From Pleionea mediterranea (lineage in GTDB: Bacteria > Pseudomonadota > Gammaproteobacteria > Enterobacterales > Kangiellaceae), in contig NZ_QGGU01000001.1 in the NCBI RefSeq assembly GCF_003148745.1, positions 199,536 to 263,535 of the forward strand: DNA of 64,000 bases, written 5' to 3'. The notes below the pieces were generated by a model that saw only the letters and a list, made by a program, of their open reading frames with translations, had not been told where the DNA came from and did not search any database. The position numbers and the translations under genes were made by a program. This document shows positions 17,770 to 27,500 of this stretch, in pieces (the stretch's first letter is position 1; every line of letters begins with the position of its first letter).

Positions 17770-18171
17770 GTGAAAATAATACTGGCATCTTTTTTTAGCA
17801 TTTTTGTTATTGGTGCTCATGCAGTTCAATCGGTATTTATAGTTGACTTTCTGTCAAATAAAGAGAGTTATATAGATAAAGAGATTGACGTACTAGGCTA
17901 CGTACACACAAGAGGTAATTCTTTAGGACTCTACTTAACTAGAGAGTATGCAAAAGCATACTTGGCAGATGGAATAGGTCAAGTTCCAATCAGATTAAAC
18001 TATAAAGCAAAGCTGGATGAGCTTCCTGTAGAATGTCAGTCTGGCTATTTAAATGTTACTGGCCAAGTTAAAGTAGAGTACGGCATTGTAGTTTTGAGGT
18101 TAACTAGAGATACAACCTATTTCGGTGAATCGGAAGAGCAAATATTTGATTGTGGACACTATAAACATTAA
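17770..18171 (+). CDS. Small secreted protein, possible OB-like fold
   Basis: A 133-residue protein with a typical signal peptide (MKIILASFFSIFVIGAHA, cleavage expected after AHA). The mature part opens VDFLSNKESYIDKEIDVLGYVHT and goes on with GLYLTREYAKAYLADG and YLNVTGQVKVEYGIVVLRL, a pattern seen in OB-fold periplasmic domains that take part in nucleic acid or ligand binding (inference only). Two Cys (VECQ, FDCGH) may pair. The GTG start is supported by AGGGA eight bases upstream. Confidence 0.6.
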   Translation: MKIILASFFSIFVIGAHAVQSVFIVDFLSNKESYIDKEIDVLGYVHTRGNSLGLYLTREYAKAYLADGIGQVPIRLNYKAKLDELPVECQSGYLNVTGQVKVEYGIVVLRLTRDTTYFGESEEQIFDCGHYKH

Positions 18172-18175
18172 TCTT

Positions 18176-18242
18176 GGGAATTGCTCGTATTATATGAGTT
18201 CGCGTAACACAATAGGAAATTGCACTTAATACTTGAATTCAG
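18176..18242. repeat. Two diverged copies of the 29-bp MITE end
   Basis: 18176-18204 and 18214-18242 both resemble the right end of the element at 16866-16975 (GGAATTGC...ATGAATTC pattern), in the same orientation as each other, nine bases apart and with several mismatches. The second copy ends AATTCAGG, and this AGG appears to act as the ribosome site for the gene at 18250. Confidence 0.7.
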
Positions 18243-18249
18243 GTGAGTT

Positions 18250-19185
18250 ATGAGATTTTTATACATAATTACTTTGCTTTATTTTCCATTACTCGAAGCT
18301 AATAAGTATAGCTTTTCTTTAAGTGAGTTAGAGGGCAATAGCTGTTTTCAAAATGAAATTGAGAGAATGCCTCTGGTGATATGTAAAAGAAACAAAAATA
18401 TATTGTTGAAAAATAAAATTCTGGAAAAAAAGTTTGTGTATAGTGATCTACTTGAAAAGGTGAATCAGGTTTTTGAAAATCATGGCAGTTTAATCGGTAG
18501 CTCGCTTTTGGAATTTAATGTGAGAAATTATAAGAGCAGGTTTTTATCAGAAACGGTAGTGTTTTATGCACTTGATAGCAATGGTTGTGTATTGAAGATA
18601 ATGGATGATGTGCTGATATCGCCATGTACAAACGTGTTATATGATTTTAATGGAATCGCTTTGTCAGATGGCAATGAAAAGCTATATAGCAATTTATTAA
18701 TGGTGCCTAACCAAGTGCATGATAGTACTCTTAATATTGATATGAGTTCTAAGTTGAAGATTAAGTTTTACCTTGCTAAGAATGTTGATAGATATACGAG
18801 AGATAACAAAATTATATCGTATATAAAGTGGGGGATGATTGAAGAGCTAATTGAGATAGCTGACTCTCATACTTTGAGAGATTTTTTAGATGATGAAGGG
18901 AATAATTTGCTAATAATTGCGTTGACAGGCAACGGTGAGAACTTGCTTGAGATGCTGAAGTATCTTTTATTTAACAAAATTGATGTAAATCAAAAGAATG
19001 AGTATGGTTATTATCCAGTTTATTTTGCATGGCTTTCTAATTCGATTGAAAATACTTCTTTATTAATAAGGCATGGAGCTGATATATGCTTGTCTAAACA
19101 TAAAATCAGGAATGATTTGGAAAGAAACGTCCATGTTAGCAAGGAGGTTAAAGAGTTTGTTGTAAAAAAAATCAATAACTGTTAA
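18250..19185 (+). CDS. Secreted ankyrin-repeat protein, unknown role
   Basis: The 311-residue protein has a short signal peptide (MRFLYIITLLYFPLLEA) and a novel N-terminal region of about 190 residues with four Cys, followed by two to three ankyrin-type repeats near residues 205-285 (DDEGNNLLIIALTGNG.NLLEMLKYLL, then VNQKNEYGYYPVYFAWLSNS and LLIRHGADI). Ankyrin repeats mediate protein binding. Exported ankyrin proteins in bacteria include immunity-type and stress proteins, but the partner here is unknown. AGGTGAG from the upstream repeat end precedes the ATG. It is the last gene of the + strand island run. Confidence 0.65.
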   Translation: MRFLYIITLLYFPLLEANKYSFSLSELEGNSCFQNEIERMPLVICKRNKNILLKNKILEKKFVYSDLLEKVNQVFENHGSLIGSSLLEFNVRNYKSRFLSETVVFYALDSNGCVLKIMDDVLISPCTNVLYDFNGIALSDGNEKLYSNLLMVPNQVHDSTLNIDMSSKLKIKFYLAKNVDRYTRDNKIISYIKWGMIEELIEIADSHTLRDFLDDEGNNLLIIALTGNGENLLEMLKYLLFNKIDVNQKNEYGYYPVYFAWLSNSIENTSLLIRHGADICLSKHKIRNDLERNVHVSKEVKEFVVKKINNC

Positions 19186-19212
19186 GTAGTTTTTGAGATC
19201 ATGGGGTCGGGT

Positions 19213-19734
19213 TTATTCGTCTAAAGGATTGCTTTTACAATGAGTGGACAGGGTTTGGTTGAACTGTTCTGCATAGGTAAGCGCCTTTTCCATTAACGTT
19301 TGGTGATACTGATTGAGCAGGGTATCGCCAGCACCAGGAATAAATTTAGTACCGCATAGCTTAGCAAGTGCTTGTTGCTGATCAACAGCGATACCCGGCA
19401 TAGGGTTTCCGCGAGATGCCAAAACATATAATCTAAAGTCATTGTTTTTGATGGCGGATTGTATTTCTTTTTCAATATCTGTTGTATTGACCCACTCTAA
19501 ACGTTTGATCGCTTGTTTTTGGTCATCGGTTAATTGTGGATCTGAAATGTTGCTGATTGAGTCAGTCAGTGATTGTTCTCTTGATGTAGATTGCTCCCTG
19601 GATGTAGATTGTGGACCTGTTTTATCGTTTGCAGCTTGATTTGTTGTCGATTCAGATGTGCATGACTGTAAGGCTATGCTTAAAGTAATGGCAATAATTA
19701 TCGACTTAATGCTTTGCAATACAATTTTTAACAT
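19213..19734 (-). CDS. Putative lipoprotein with STSREQ repeat
   Basis: Starting at the ATG complementary to 19732-19734 the protein has 173 residues with a lipoprotein signal (LKIVLQSIKSIIIAITL ending SIALQSCTSES). The alternative start 12 codons earlier would put charged residues in front of the signal and is not chosen. A Ser/Thr/Gln linker contains a perfect STSREQ duplication encoded by a short tandem repeat near 19575-19610. The rest is helical with two Cys near the C-terminus (KLCGTKF, THCKSN). No family is recognised. It lies downstream of the metalloprotease on the same strand. Confidence 0.65.
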   Translation of the reverse strand: MLKIVLQSIKSIIIAITLSIALQSCTSESTTNQAANDKTGPQSTSREQSTSREQSLTDSISNISDPQLTDDQKQAIKRLEWVNTTDIEKEIQSAIKNNDFRLYVLASRGNPMPGIAVDQQQALAKLCGTKFIPGAGDTLLNQYHQTLMEKALTYAEQFNQTLSTHCKSNPLDE

Positions 19735-19759
19735 GCTGTGTGCTTTCCAATGATAGTAA

Positions 19760-19786
19760 ATTGGTCTCACTTTTTATGAGACCAAT
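19760..19786. terminator. Perfect 10-bp inverted repeat between two minus-strand genes
   Basis: ATTGGTCTCA at 19760-19769 and its exact complement TGAGACCAAT at 19777-19786 enclose a seven-base loop. It lies between the metalloprotease and the lipoprotein gene, both on the minus strand, with only a weak T-rich tail. It could limit read-through or stabilise an mRNA end. Confidence 0.45.
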
Positions 19787-19843
19787 TATGAGACAAACTA
19801 TGAGAGAATATTGACTTAACGCTAACTGTTACAAGTTTGTTAG

Positions 19844-22804
19844 TTACTTATTACGACTGTAAACCACTCGAGCACCCACTAGCATTAAACAAAGTAACGT
19901 CCACAAGTTTATTGTACCTCCGCCACCTTCTTCAGGCTTTTCAGTGACCGTTATTTGTACGTTTGCGGATGCGCTTGCTCCAGCTTCATCGGTTATTGTA
20001 TAGCTAAATGTTTCATTGCCAACAAAGCCAGAGCCCGGTGTGTAGGTGACACTTAAATTATCGTCTGATAATTGCAGAGTACCTGAGCCAGAATAATTTA
20101 CATTGGTAATGCTAAGTACACTTGCAATATCCACATCACTGTCGTTATTTAATAGATTAAAACTGTTTTGTTGACTGTCTTGTTCAACACTAAAGTTGTC
20201 ATCGCTTGCAATTGGCGCATCATTAACGGGTGTAACCGATACAGGAAGCGTAATAACATTACTGTCCAGCTCGCCATCACTTACGCTAACTTGAATGGAT
20301 ATATCGCCTTCAAAATTTTCAGAAGGTGTAATGGTTGTATTCTCAACGCTGTAATTTTCGCCACTAATAATATTTAAAGTGAATTGCTGGCTATCAATAT
20401 CGTTAATAGAAACAGCGGATAATGAAATGTCTAATGAGACATCTTCATCTGTTATTAACTCTTGATTAGAAGCCGATATTTGAGGAGCATCATTAACCGC
20501 TTCTACATCAATCTCTAATGGGTACACAGGGCTTGTGTACTGGCCATCAAATACGGTTATATTGACTGAAAGTGTGCCATTGAAATCGGCCGATGGTGAA
20601 ACCGTAAAGTTTTCAAACGTATAGTTATCACCATTTTCTAAGGATAGGGAGAAGTCATCAGGGAAGTTATTATCGACATCTGTAACAGTAATATCCGATA
20701 ACGATAGGGTAAGTGAATTATCTTCCAATACTGTTAAGTCACTTTGTCCCGTTATAACCGGTACACCCGCTAGTGCGCTTACAGAAAAACTTGTTGGCGA
20801 TACGTTAAAGAAACGATCATCAGTACAGGCAACCAATATACGGGCATCATTAATATCGGCATTGGGTAACTGTACATTTTCGGTTCCATCGTTATCCGTT
20901 GTTTCCAGTAATACATTATCAAATGAATTGCCTCCATCATCCGATAAAACTACTTTTACTGCGTTACAATTGGTTATGTCATTATTGGTGTTCGCAACAT
21001 TCCAATTTAATTCAATGGTAGTGAATCCTTCAAACGGCCCATTATCTGATAAGGGCTGTACAGTAAATGGCCCCGCCGTATCATCAACGGAAATAGAAAC
21101 CGTATCCATATTGACACCACCCGCACCATCGCGCACGGTTATTCGAAAATCCATGTTTCTGTCTGTCGTAGGCAATACTTCATCGAACGAAGATGTATCG
21201 TTTAACACGCGACTAAGTTGTGGAAAATATCGAGTCGCGTTTGAACTGGGTGTGTAAGATCGAAAAAGAGGGCGCTCACCATCATCGATCATTTCGCTGC
21301 GCGAAAATGTTTGAGGGCCCAGGTCGAGTTGCTCCCAGGAATAGGTCAAACTGTTGTTGCCATCAGTATCGATTGCTTCTGCGGTTAATGAAAAAGGTGT
21401 ACTGGCAGGGATGGTAATATCAGCGCCAGCGTTAACGGTGGGTACGTTATTGGACAAAGAAGAGTTTGTACCGCAACTGGCTCCGTTAGAGTTCGAAATG
21501 TAATTTCTGATTTCTTCAATACTGTGACTATGGAAGAAAGCATCACTGCTATTTTGTAAGTTTTGATCGCCGCAAATTCCTGCATACCCCATAATGGTTG
21601 AAGCACTTCCGGGTTCGTAAGCAGCCCCTGATGAGCGGTTACTACCACAGCTTCCTGCACCGCCATTAAAGGTATGATTAGCGCCAAATTGATGCCCAAT
21701 TTCATGGGCAACATAGTCGATATAAAAAATATCCGTAGTAGGGTTTGAAAGACCCGTTACTCCACTGGCCCTTCGGTTACCACAGACAACACCCAAACCG
21801 GCAAGGCCGCCACCACCTGTATTTACAACATGCCCAATATCGTAGTTGCTAGAGCCAATATTCGTATCTAGCACATCACGATTTAAATTAATATCACTGG
21901 TATTGTTGTTGAAAGGATCAGAAGCTGTGTCTGTGAATATTACTTGATCATTATTCTCAGAAAGCATTAAAAAAATGGCCAGATCTTTTTCATAAATTTC
22001 ATTGACACGATTAATGGTTGTGACAACCGCTGCCAGGCCAGACTCTACCGTTCCACCGTGAAATTGCGTGAACTCTGCTGCAGCGCTAACGGCTAAACGA
22101 TAAGTTCTTAGCTCTTCACCAAACTCTGCTTTTAATGTTTTCGTTTTATTATGAAAACTCTCATTTTCAGAACCTTCTTTTTCCGAACTCTCTAAAACTC
22201 TGTCTAGTGGCCGGTAAGATTGGCTATTAAGAGCTTCGCTTGCATTGTAAATACGGTAGTGTTGATTTGTATTTTTTTCAGGGTCAATAATATACATGGT
22301 GCCATTGTGACGAAACATGGCATGAAACCCTTGTGGGGTAATATCAAACTTTCCGGTGTTATCGGGAGCTTTAAGATTAAATCCAGAAAACGTTTTAATG
22401 GATGGATATTTTTGAGACAAGCTTGTCGGCAAAACTGCAGATTCGTAAACAATATATTCAACGGACTCTCCATTGGGTAATGGAAGTTGTAATTTAATAC
22501 CTGTTATCGACTTATCGTGTTGATTTTTTGTTATGTATGAAGGCGTGCTGGTTAATATTTTAGTAAGCTTTGTTTCATCGACATTCATCAAGGTATAAGG
22601 ATAATTTTCTGCTTGACTAGAATACTGGCTATCATTCATTTTTGAAATGATATTCCAATAAGATTTATCTTTGAATGTTGAGTGAGTTGCTTCAGTTATT
22701 TGTTCGCTAGTCGATGTTGTCGCCTGTGTGATTTGTGAAGCAAGGCATATAGTAATTGCACTGGTAAGCGTAACAACTTTATTCAGTCCTGATTGAGTAT
22801 TCAA
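19844..22804 (-). CDS. Secreted reprolysin-like metalloprotease with cadherin-type repeats and GlyGly-CTERM-like tail
   Basis: This 986-residue protein has a signal peptide, an N-terminal pro-region, and a zinc protease domain with HEIGHQFGANH at residues 367-377 followed by the Met-turn STIMGYAGICG, typical of the M12B / reprolysin-like metzincins. After it come beta-sandwich modules: an Ig/PKD-type domain (PTVNAGADITIPASTPFSL), then several cadherin-like repeats (LEDNSLTLSLSDITVTDVD, TDEDVSLDISL, NDAPIASDDNFSV). The C-terminus EEGGGGTINLWTLL..MLVGARVVYSRNK looks like a GlyGly-CTERM sorting tail: Gly run, hydrophobic helix, basic end. It starts at TTG (22802-22804) with AAGGAG upstream. It probably degrades extracellular protein. 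Confidence 0.87.
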   Translation of the reverse strand: MNTQSGLNKVVTLTSAITICLASQITQATTSTSEQITEATHSTFKDKSYWNIISKMNDSQYSSQAENYPYTLMNVDETKLTKILTSTPSYITKNQHDKSITGIKLQLPLPNGESVEYIVYESAVLPTSLSQKYPSIKTFSGFNLKAPDNTGKFDITPQGFHAMFRHNGTMYIIDPEKNTNQHYRIYNASEALNSQSYRPLDRVLESSEKEGSENESFHNKTKTLKAEFGEELRTYRLAVSAAAEFTQFHGGTVESGLAAVVTTINRVNEIYEKDLAIFLMLSENNDQVIFTDTASDPFNNNTSDINLNRDVLDTNIGSSNYDIGHVVNTGGGGLAGLGVVCGNRRASGVTGLSNPTTDIFYIDYVAHEIGHQFGANHTFNGGAGSCGSNRSSGAAYEPGSASTIMGYAGICGDQNLQNSSDAFFHSHSIEEIRNYISNSNGASCGTNSSLSNNVPTVNAGADITIPASTPFSLTAEAIDTDGNNSLTYSWEQLDLGPQTFSRSEMIDDGERPLFRSYTPSSNATRYFPQLSRVLNDTSSFDEVLPTTDRNMDFRITVRDGAGGVNMDTVSISVDDTAGPFTVQPLSDNGPFEGFTTIELNWNVANTNNDITNCNAVKVVLSDDGGNSFDNVLLETTDNDGTENVQLPNADINDARILVACTDDRFFNVSPTSFSVSALAGVPVITGQSDLTVLEDNSLTLSLSDITVTDVDNNFPDDFSLSLENGDNYTFENFTVSPSADFNGTLSVNITVFDGQYTSPVYPLEIDVEAVNDAPQISASNQELITDEDVSLDISLSAVSINDIDSQQFTLNIISGENYSVENTTITPSENFEGDISIQVSVSDGELDSNVITLPVSVTPVNDAPIASDDNFSVEQDSQQNSFNLLNNDSDVDIASVLSITNVNYSGSGTLQLSDDNLSVTYTPGSGFVGNETFSYTITDEAGASASANVQITVTEKPEEGGGGTINLWTLLCLMLVGARVVYSRNK

Positions 22805-23410
22805 ACGGTATCTCCTTAAGTACGTGAGCTGGATCCGAAAATTATAGAAAGGATCTTGTCAGTTTGTTAAATGTGACATCAGTTGGCAAGATAAATCGCC
22901 TTTAGAGTCCGTTATTGTGAATTAATTGACATTAAATATGTGAAAATTTAACAACTTAAGATCAATATGGTATATACCGGATAAGCATCTTTCATTGGCT
23001 GTCTTGGTAATAGGGTAGTAAATTAATCTAACTATCCAGTGGGATTTTCTGTTTATCTCGCACTGCAATTTCTTGTCTCTAATGCAGTTTCATCAAAACC
23101 TTATTAGCACAGTAATTAATGATTTGAAGGAATGAGCTTCAATAGAATAGGGCAATATAACTTTATTCAGTGAATCTCAATGCTCATATCGATATTCTCA
23201 ATAAAAAATCGACCTTGTCTTACAGAATCAAGTAATTATCCGCTTTATACCAATGTATAAATAAGAAAACGTCGATTCATTATCTCAGTCATAAAGCGTA
23301 CTCTGTTTTTAAACAAAGTCGGCTATCAAAATATTGTTATTAAACGGCTTGCTTATCAAACTGTGAGCGTTTGGAATGATAGTTTGGAAGTATTTAAAAG
23401 GAGCTTAATT
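22805..23410. other. AT-rich intergenic region between divergent genes
   Basis: About 600 bases separate the metalloprotease (minus) and the small membrane protein gene (plus). The region must contain promoters for both, but no single convincing -35/-10 pair stands out. No credible reading frame, repeat or hairpin was seen. The phrase AGGATCTTGTC at about 22850 recurs near 32951, probably by chance. Confidence 0.5.
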
Positions 23411-23962
23411 ATGCATAAGGGAATGCTGAGTCTGGTTGTTGTACTCTTATTAATTAATGTTGTTTTGACGTTAACGTTAATTGCTACTGCTCCAGAAAAT
23501 GTAAGTGATGATTTCAAATCAAACCTGACAGCCAGTAGTGATCATTATGAGCAAGAAACTTTCTCGTTTATTGAAACAGAGAAAAATATTAATGCCAATC
23601 ATCGGTCACTTAACGAAAAAATCAATCACCTTTCACATCTGGTTAACAGCCTGAGTATAAAAGTCACATCGCTGACGAAAACCATTGAAAATAATCGTAC
23701 AAGTGTTGCTGAAAGCTCCTTACCAGTTTCGAAGGAGCCTTTAACAGATTATCAACAAGCGTTACTGGAACAACATAATGAAACCGGTTATCAAGCTGTT
23801 GAATCGGTATTAAGCATTGGTAGCCTCGATCAGCAGGGCGTTCATCGGTTGCGAGAAAAAATGGCCAAGATGTCACCGGAGGATCACCAGGCTGCGTTGC
23901 AAAAATTAATTATGGCGATTAATCGCGGCGAAATAGAAGTGCTTCCGGGAACGGTTCTTTAG
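23411..23962 (+). CDS. Membrane-anchored coiled-coil protein, unknown
   Basis: From the ATG at 23411, supported by AAGGAG eight bases upstream, the protein has 183 residues. It has one N-terminal membrane segment (MLSLVVVLLLINVVLTLTLIA), a helical stretch of heptad character at about residues 50-95 (NHRSLNEKINHLSHLVNSL, KVTSLTKTIENN), and a helical C-terminal domain (VHRLREKMAKMSPEDHQAALQKL). The last part would lie in the periplasm. No family is recognised. It is 67 bases ahead of the next small secreted protein gene and may be co-transcribed with it. Confidence 0.7.
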   Translation: MHKGMLSLVVVLLLINVVLTLTLIATAPENVSDDFKSNLTASSDHYEQETFSFIETEKNINANHRSLNEKINHLSHLVNSLSIKVTSLTKTIENNRTSVAESSLPVSKEPLTDYQQALLEQHNETGYQAVESVLSIGSLDQQGVHRLREKMAKMSPEDHQAALQKLIMAINRGEIEVLPGTVL

Positions 23963-24029
23963 TGTGTGCTTTAACGGTTAGCGCACAGGGATGGTTTTAT
24001 CAACCGCAGTAAACTCAAGGAGAAACACT

Positions 24030-24389
24030 ATGAAATACGTTAGTTTTGCATTTGCTTTATTGGTTGCCAGTATCAGTTATGCCGGTTATACCAATCACTA
24101 TGTGGTGAATATCAGCAGTAATATTGCCTATGGCTCAATGGTGGGGGCGCGTAACAGTGCCGATAACAGTCAGTTTATCAGCTGCGCTTTTGTTGGATTG
24201 CCGTCTTCGCAGTACGGTGTGTGCAGTGCGCGCGATACAGCGGGTACTTACTTCAGTTGTACCACAACCGAGCCATACCATGTGGATCAAATAAGAGGAC
24301 TAAGCAATGAGTCTTATTTGTATATTCGACGTGATGGCAGTAAGTGCGATTACATTTATTCGTCAACCGGCTCGCAATACCATCAATAA
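24030..24389 (+). CDS. Small secreted cysteine-containing protein, unknown
   Basis: The protein has 119 residues from the ATG at 24030, which is preceded by AAGGAG. A clean signal peptide (MKYVSFAFALLVASISYAG, cleavage after SYA) precedes about 100 mature residues with four Cys (FISCAFVG, YGVCSARD, YFSCTTTE, SKCDYIYS), enough for two disulfides, and a Tyr/Ser-rich composition. The layout suggests a compact extracellular protein. No homology is recognised. Reported function: none that can be supported. Confidence 0.7.
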   Translation: MKYVSFAFALLVASISYAGYTNHYVVNISSNIAYGSMVGARNSADNSQFISCAFVGLPSSQYGVCSARDTAGTYFSCTTTEPYHVDQIRGLSNESYLYIRRDGSKCDYIYSSTGSQYHQ

Positions 24390-24456
24390 ATATTGCAGCA
24401 GTTTTTGTGATTAATTTTGAGCGAAAGATAAACACGTTCTAATTCATTTGATGAAT

Positions 24457-24487
24457 AAAAAAAGGCCGGTCACTTTTGTGACCGGCC
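24457..24487 (-). terminator. Strong rho-independent terminator of the minus-strand subtilase
   Basis: GGCCGGTCAC, a TTTT loop and GTGACCGGCC form a perfect 10-bp stem. The flanking A7 at 24457-24463 becomes a U-run on the minus strand, so it ends transcripts from the subtilase gene at 24590-28129. The + side lacks a T-run. Confidence 0.9.
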
Positions 24488-24589
24488 AAAGCACCGGGGT
24501 GTATATTTTTATTGTCATACTATTACTAGTATTTTTACTGGTCAGCACCAGGTTGACCAGATTGCCAAATCCTTTTAGGGCAATTCTTT

Positions 24590-27500
24590 TTAAGGCAGTT
24601 CGTCCACCAGTTGAGTTACTACGCTTCCGGTAATTGGATTAACGGTCACTTCAACCAGTTGATCAAACAGCGATGGATCCTCGTCTGTTTCTGCTGTTGC
24701 CGAGGCACCACTGGCTTGCGTGGTTGAGCCGGATTCAAGTTGACGGTAGCCCGTTACTTTTACATAAATCTGGAACAACTCATTGGCCGGATCGGCAAAA
24801 CGAATATGCCGCGCTTCGGTGGTTTCACCCGCACTGAACACATCGTCATTACCCAGTTGGTAGGAGTAATCAAAAATTGCATGATTACCTTTGCTACCTT
24901 CACCACCGTTATCGGCATTAATCACTTTTACCGTGCCAGAGGCCGATTTGATTTTCTTAATGCGATAGGTAAGCAGTGGCACATAATCAGTCGAATCGTC
25001 GTTGGTTAATGCCATGTCAAGACTGAAGATGCCATTGCTTAAATCCAGATTCGAAATTGCCATACTGACTTTACGGGTCAGGTTGGTTTTTTCGCGCTGA
25101 TCAATGGTTACGGATTTCACATTACTTGGCGCGCTCACGTAAAAACCAATTTTGCCATCAAACAATGAACGCACGCGGTAGTGATAAGTGCCATTGCCTA
25201 ACTCGCTATCGGTAAACTCGGTTACCGAAGCATCTAGCAGGGCTATCGCTTCGAAGTTTTCGCCATCGCTTGAGCGTTCCACTTCAAATTTACGCTCACC
25301 ACCATTGGCGGCCCAACTGATGGTGACTTCACCATCAAAATCGATGGACTCACCATTGCTGCCGATAAAGTCAGCCTGTGACATGGAAACCGTTGGTGCA
25401 ATACCACCGAGTTCCTGAGTGCTTATTAACGTTGTTTCAACCGGACCGTTTAACCAACCGGACACACGGTAAGTATAAGTACCGGGTTGAATCACATTGG
25501 CTTCAACATGCTCCGGGCCACCAGCATTGGTGGATGAAGCAATTTGATTGCCATCGGGATCAAGCAGGAATAAATCAACATCATCAACCCCATTGCTGGT
25601 GTAATCCAGATCACCCACCAAACGGAATGCCGACGCATCCACTTCAACAGGGAAATCCTGATAGGTCACACCGGCAACCGCCTGTGTATTTTGATCGCCA
25701 GCCGTCAATGTACCGTTAAAAGTTTCGCTTTGTGTGCCCACTACGGCAGCGGGTTCACTCATGCGTGGTTTTAAATAAAACGGCATACGCAAGGTTTCGC
25801 TACCATCGCTGCGTTCGGCAATCACATACCACATGGTTTCAAGGAATTGACCATTCTCAAGCAGTGTCGAACGAACTTTATCGCCATCAAAATTAGCACT
25901 CACGGTAAAAGTGGTGCTGCCGTTGTCACTGACAGAAACCGAGTTGCTCGACAGGCTGACATCTATGCCGTCGATTTGTAGGTCGCGATTGTTAGCAACG
26001 CTCAGGTTGTAGTCTCCGGCATTACCCAGACCTCGCAAGGTCACCTCAACGGTTTCGCTGTGTTGAATACGCGTATCAATCACCGGCAGTGATTTAAATG
26101 AGTAGCTGCCCAGTAGCGTTGGTTCAATTACACCATCACCCGGGATCCCCATCACCGCTTTGGCATTAACCGCGGCTTTAACATCAATCAGGCCAGAGCC
26201 CTGTGCAAGAATGCTGTCGTTCATGATGTTATCGGCTTTAGGTGTACCATCGGCAAAGCGAGGATTAGTTGATGTATTCATCAGTACAGCACGAATGTCC
26301 GCCACCGAAAGCTCAGGTCGAGCCTGACGAACCAGTGCCGCTGCACCGGCAACATGAGGCGAAGCCATGCTGGTTCCGTTAGCCGAAGTGTAACCCGTGG
26401 GGTGTGCCATGGTTGCAACCGGAGGGCCCGATTTAGTGGTGGCGGCTAATACCGCTACCCCTGGCGCGGCTAAATCCGCTTTAATTTGCCCAGATCCCAA
26501 AATAGGCCCGCGCGAGCTAAAGCCTGCAATGCCGGGTTGATACAAAGACGCATCCACCGGGTTTAACTGAATCTTACGATTCGATATACCGGCTGCGTTG
26601 TAACCCAGTTCCTGCAAAGTTTCGCCATCGGTACCAGAAATGGTAAACACTGGCGATGCTGCTGGCGCTAATACTTCACCCACAGGCTCAGGCGTGTTGT
26701 TAAAGATAACCGTCGCAATAGCGCCCTTGGCCTGACAGTTCGCCGCTTTATTGGCGAATAATCCGGTTCCGGCATCGGCCGCATCCACATCAACCGTGCT
26801 GCCACGTTTAACCAGACAAATGTTACCGGCGACCGAAAGCGGTACCTGATCCGGCGTATCGGCCAGACCCGCAAAAACATAAAAACCATTTAATGGCGCA
26901 TCAAGCGGCTGTTGTAAGTTACTGTCGGCAGACATGGCCGCAACAAAAGGACCAAAGCTTGCGTCAATATCGGTATTGGTGCTGTTAAACACTTCTACGC
27001 TGTTTGGCGCTACACCGGGATCGTTACTGGCAGCTACCGCAATTACATGTCGACCTGCTGCAGGTGAACCCAGCGTTTTCTCTCCGGGGCCATCGTTACC
27101 GGCAGCGGCAACCACTACGGCACCAGCAAGGGCGGCGTTACTCGCGGCAACGGCGCTGGCATCGTCAGGGCCACCGGGGCCGCCCAAACTTAAGTTAATT
27201 ACATCGGCCACTGGCTTCACATGACCGGTCAAGGTGCGAGGTGAAACACTGTCTTCTAACGCCATAATAGTGGCCGGGCTTATACAACGACCAGCCACAT
27301 TACACACCTGATAACCCATTACTTTGGCTTGCGGTGCCATACCGTGTACCGCAGCGTCATCGGCTGTATTAGGTACGCCATCAGCACCCGGCGTGTAAGC
27401 CAGATAACCTGCCGCGGTAGAGGCAACGTGTGTTCCGTGACCGAAGGTATCCATGCCTTCACCGGAAATCGGTAAGTAATAGGCCACTTTGTTATTGTTT

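Noticed and set aside
11041-18242. Integron cassette array with attC sites
   Set aside because: The repeats have perfect 29-bp ends unlike attC sites, no integrase is in view, and a GTTRRRY-like match inside the element is isolated.
24448-24633. Small + strand membrane frame
   Set aside because: It spans the terminator stem and overlaps the 3' end of the subtilase on the other strand; no ribosome site.
25378-27224. Long + strand frames opposite the subtilase
   Set aside because: They are antisense shadows in a GC-richer gene, with low-complexity peptides and no ribosome sites.
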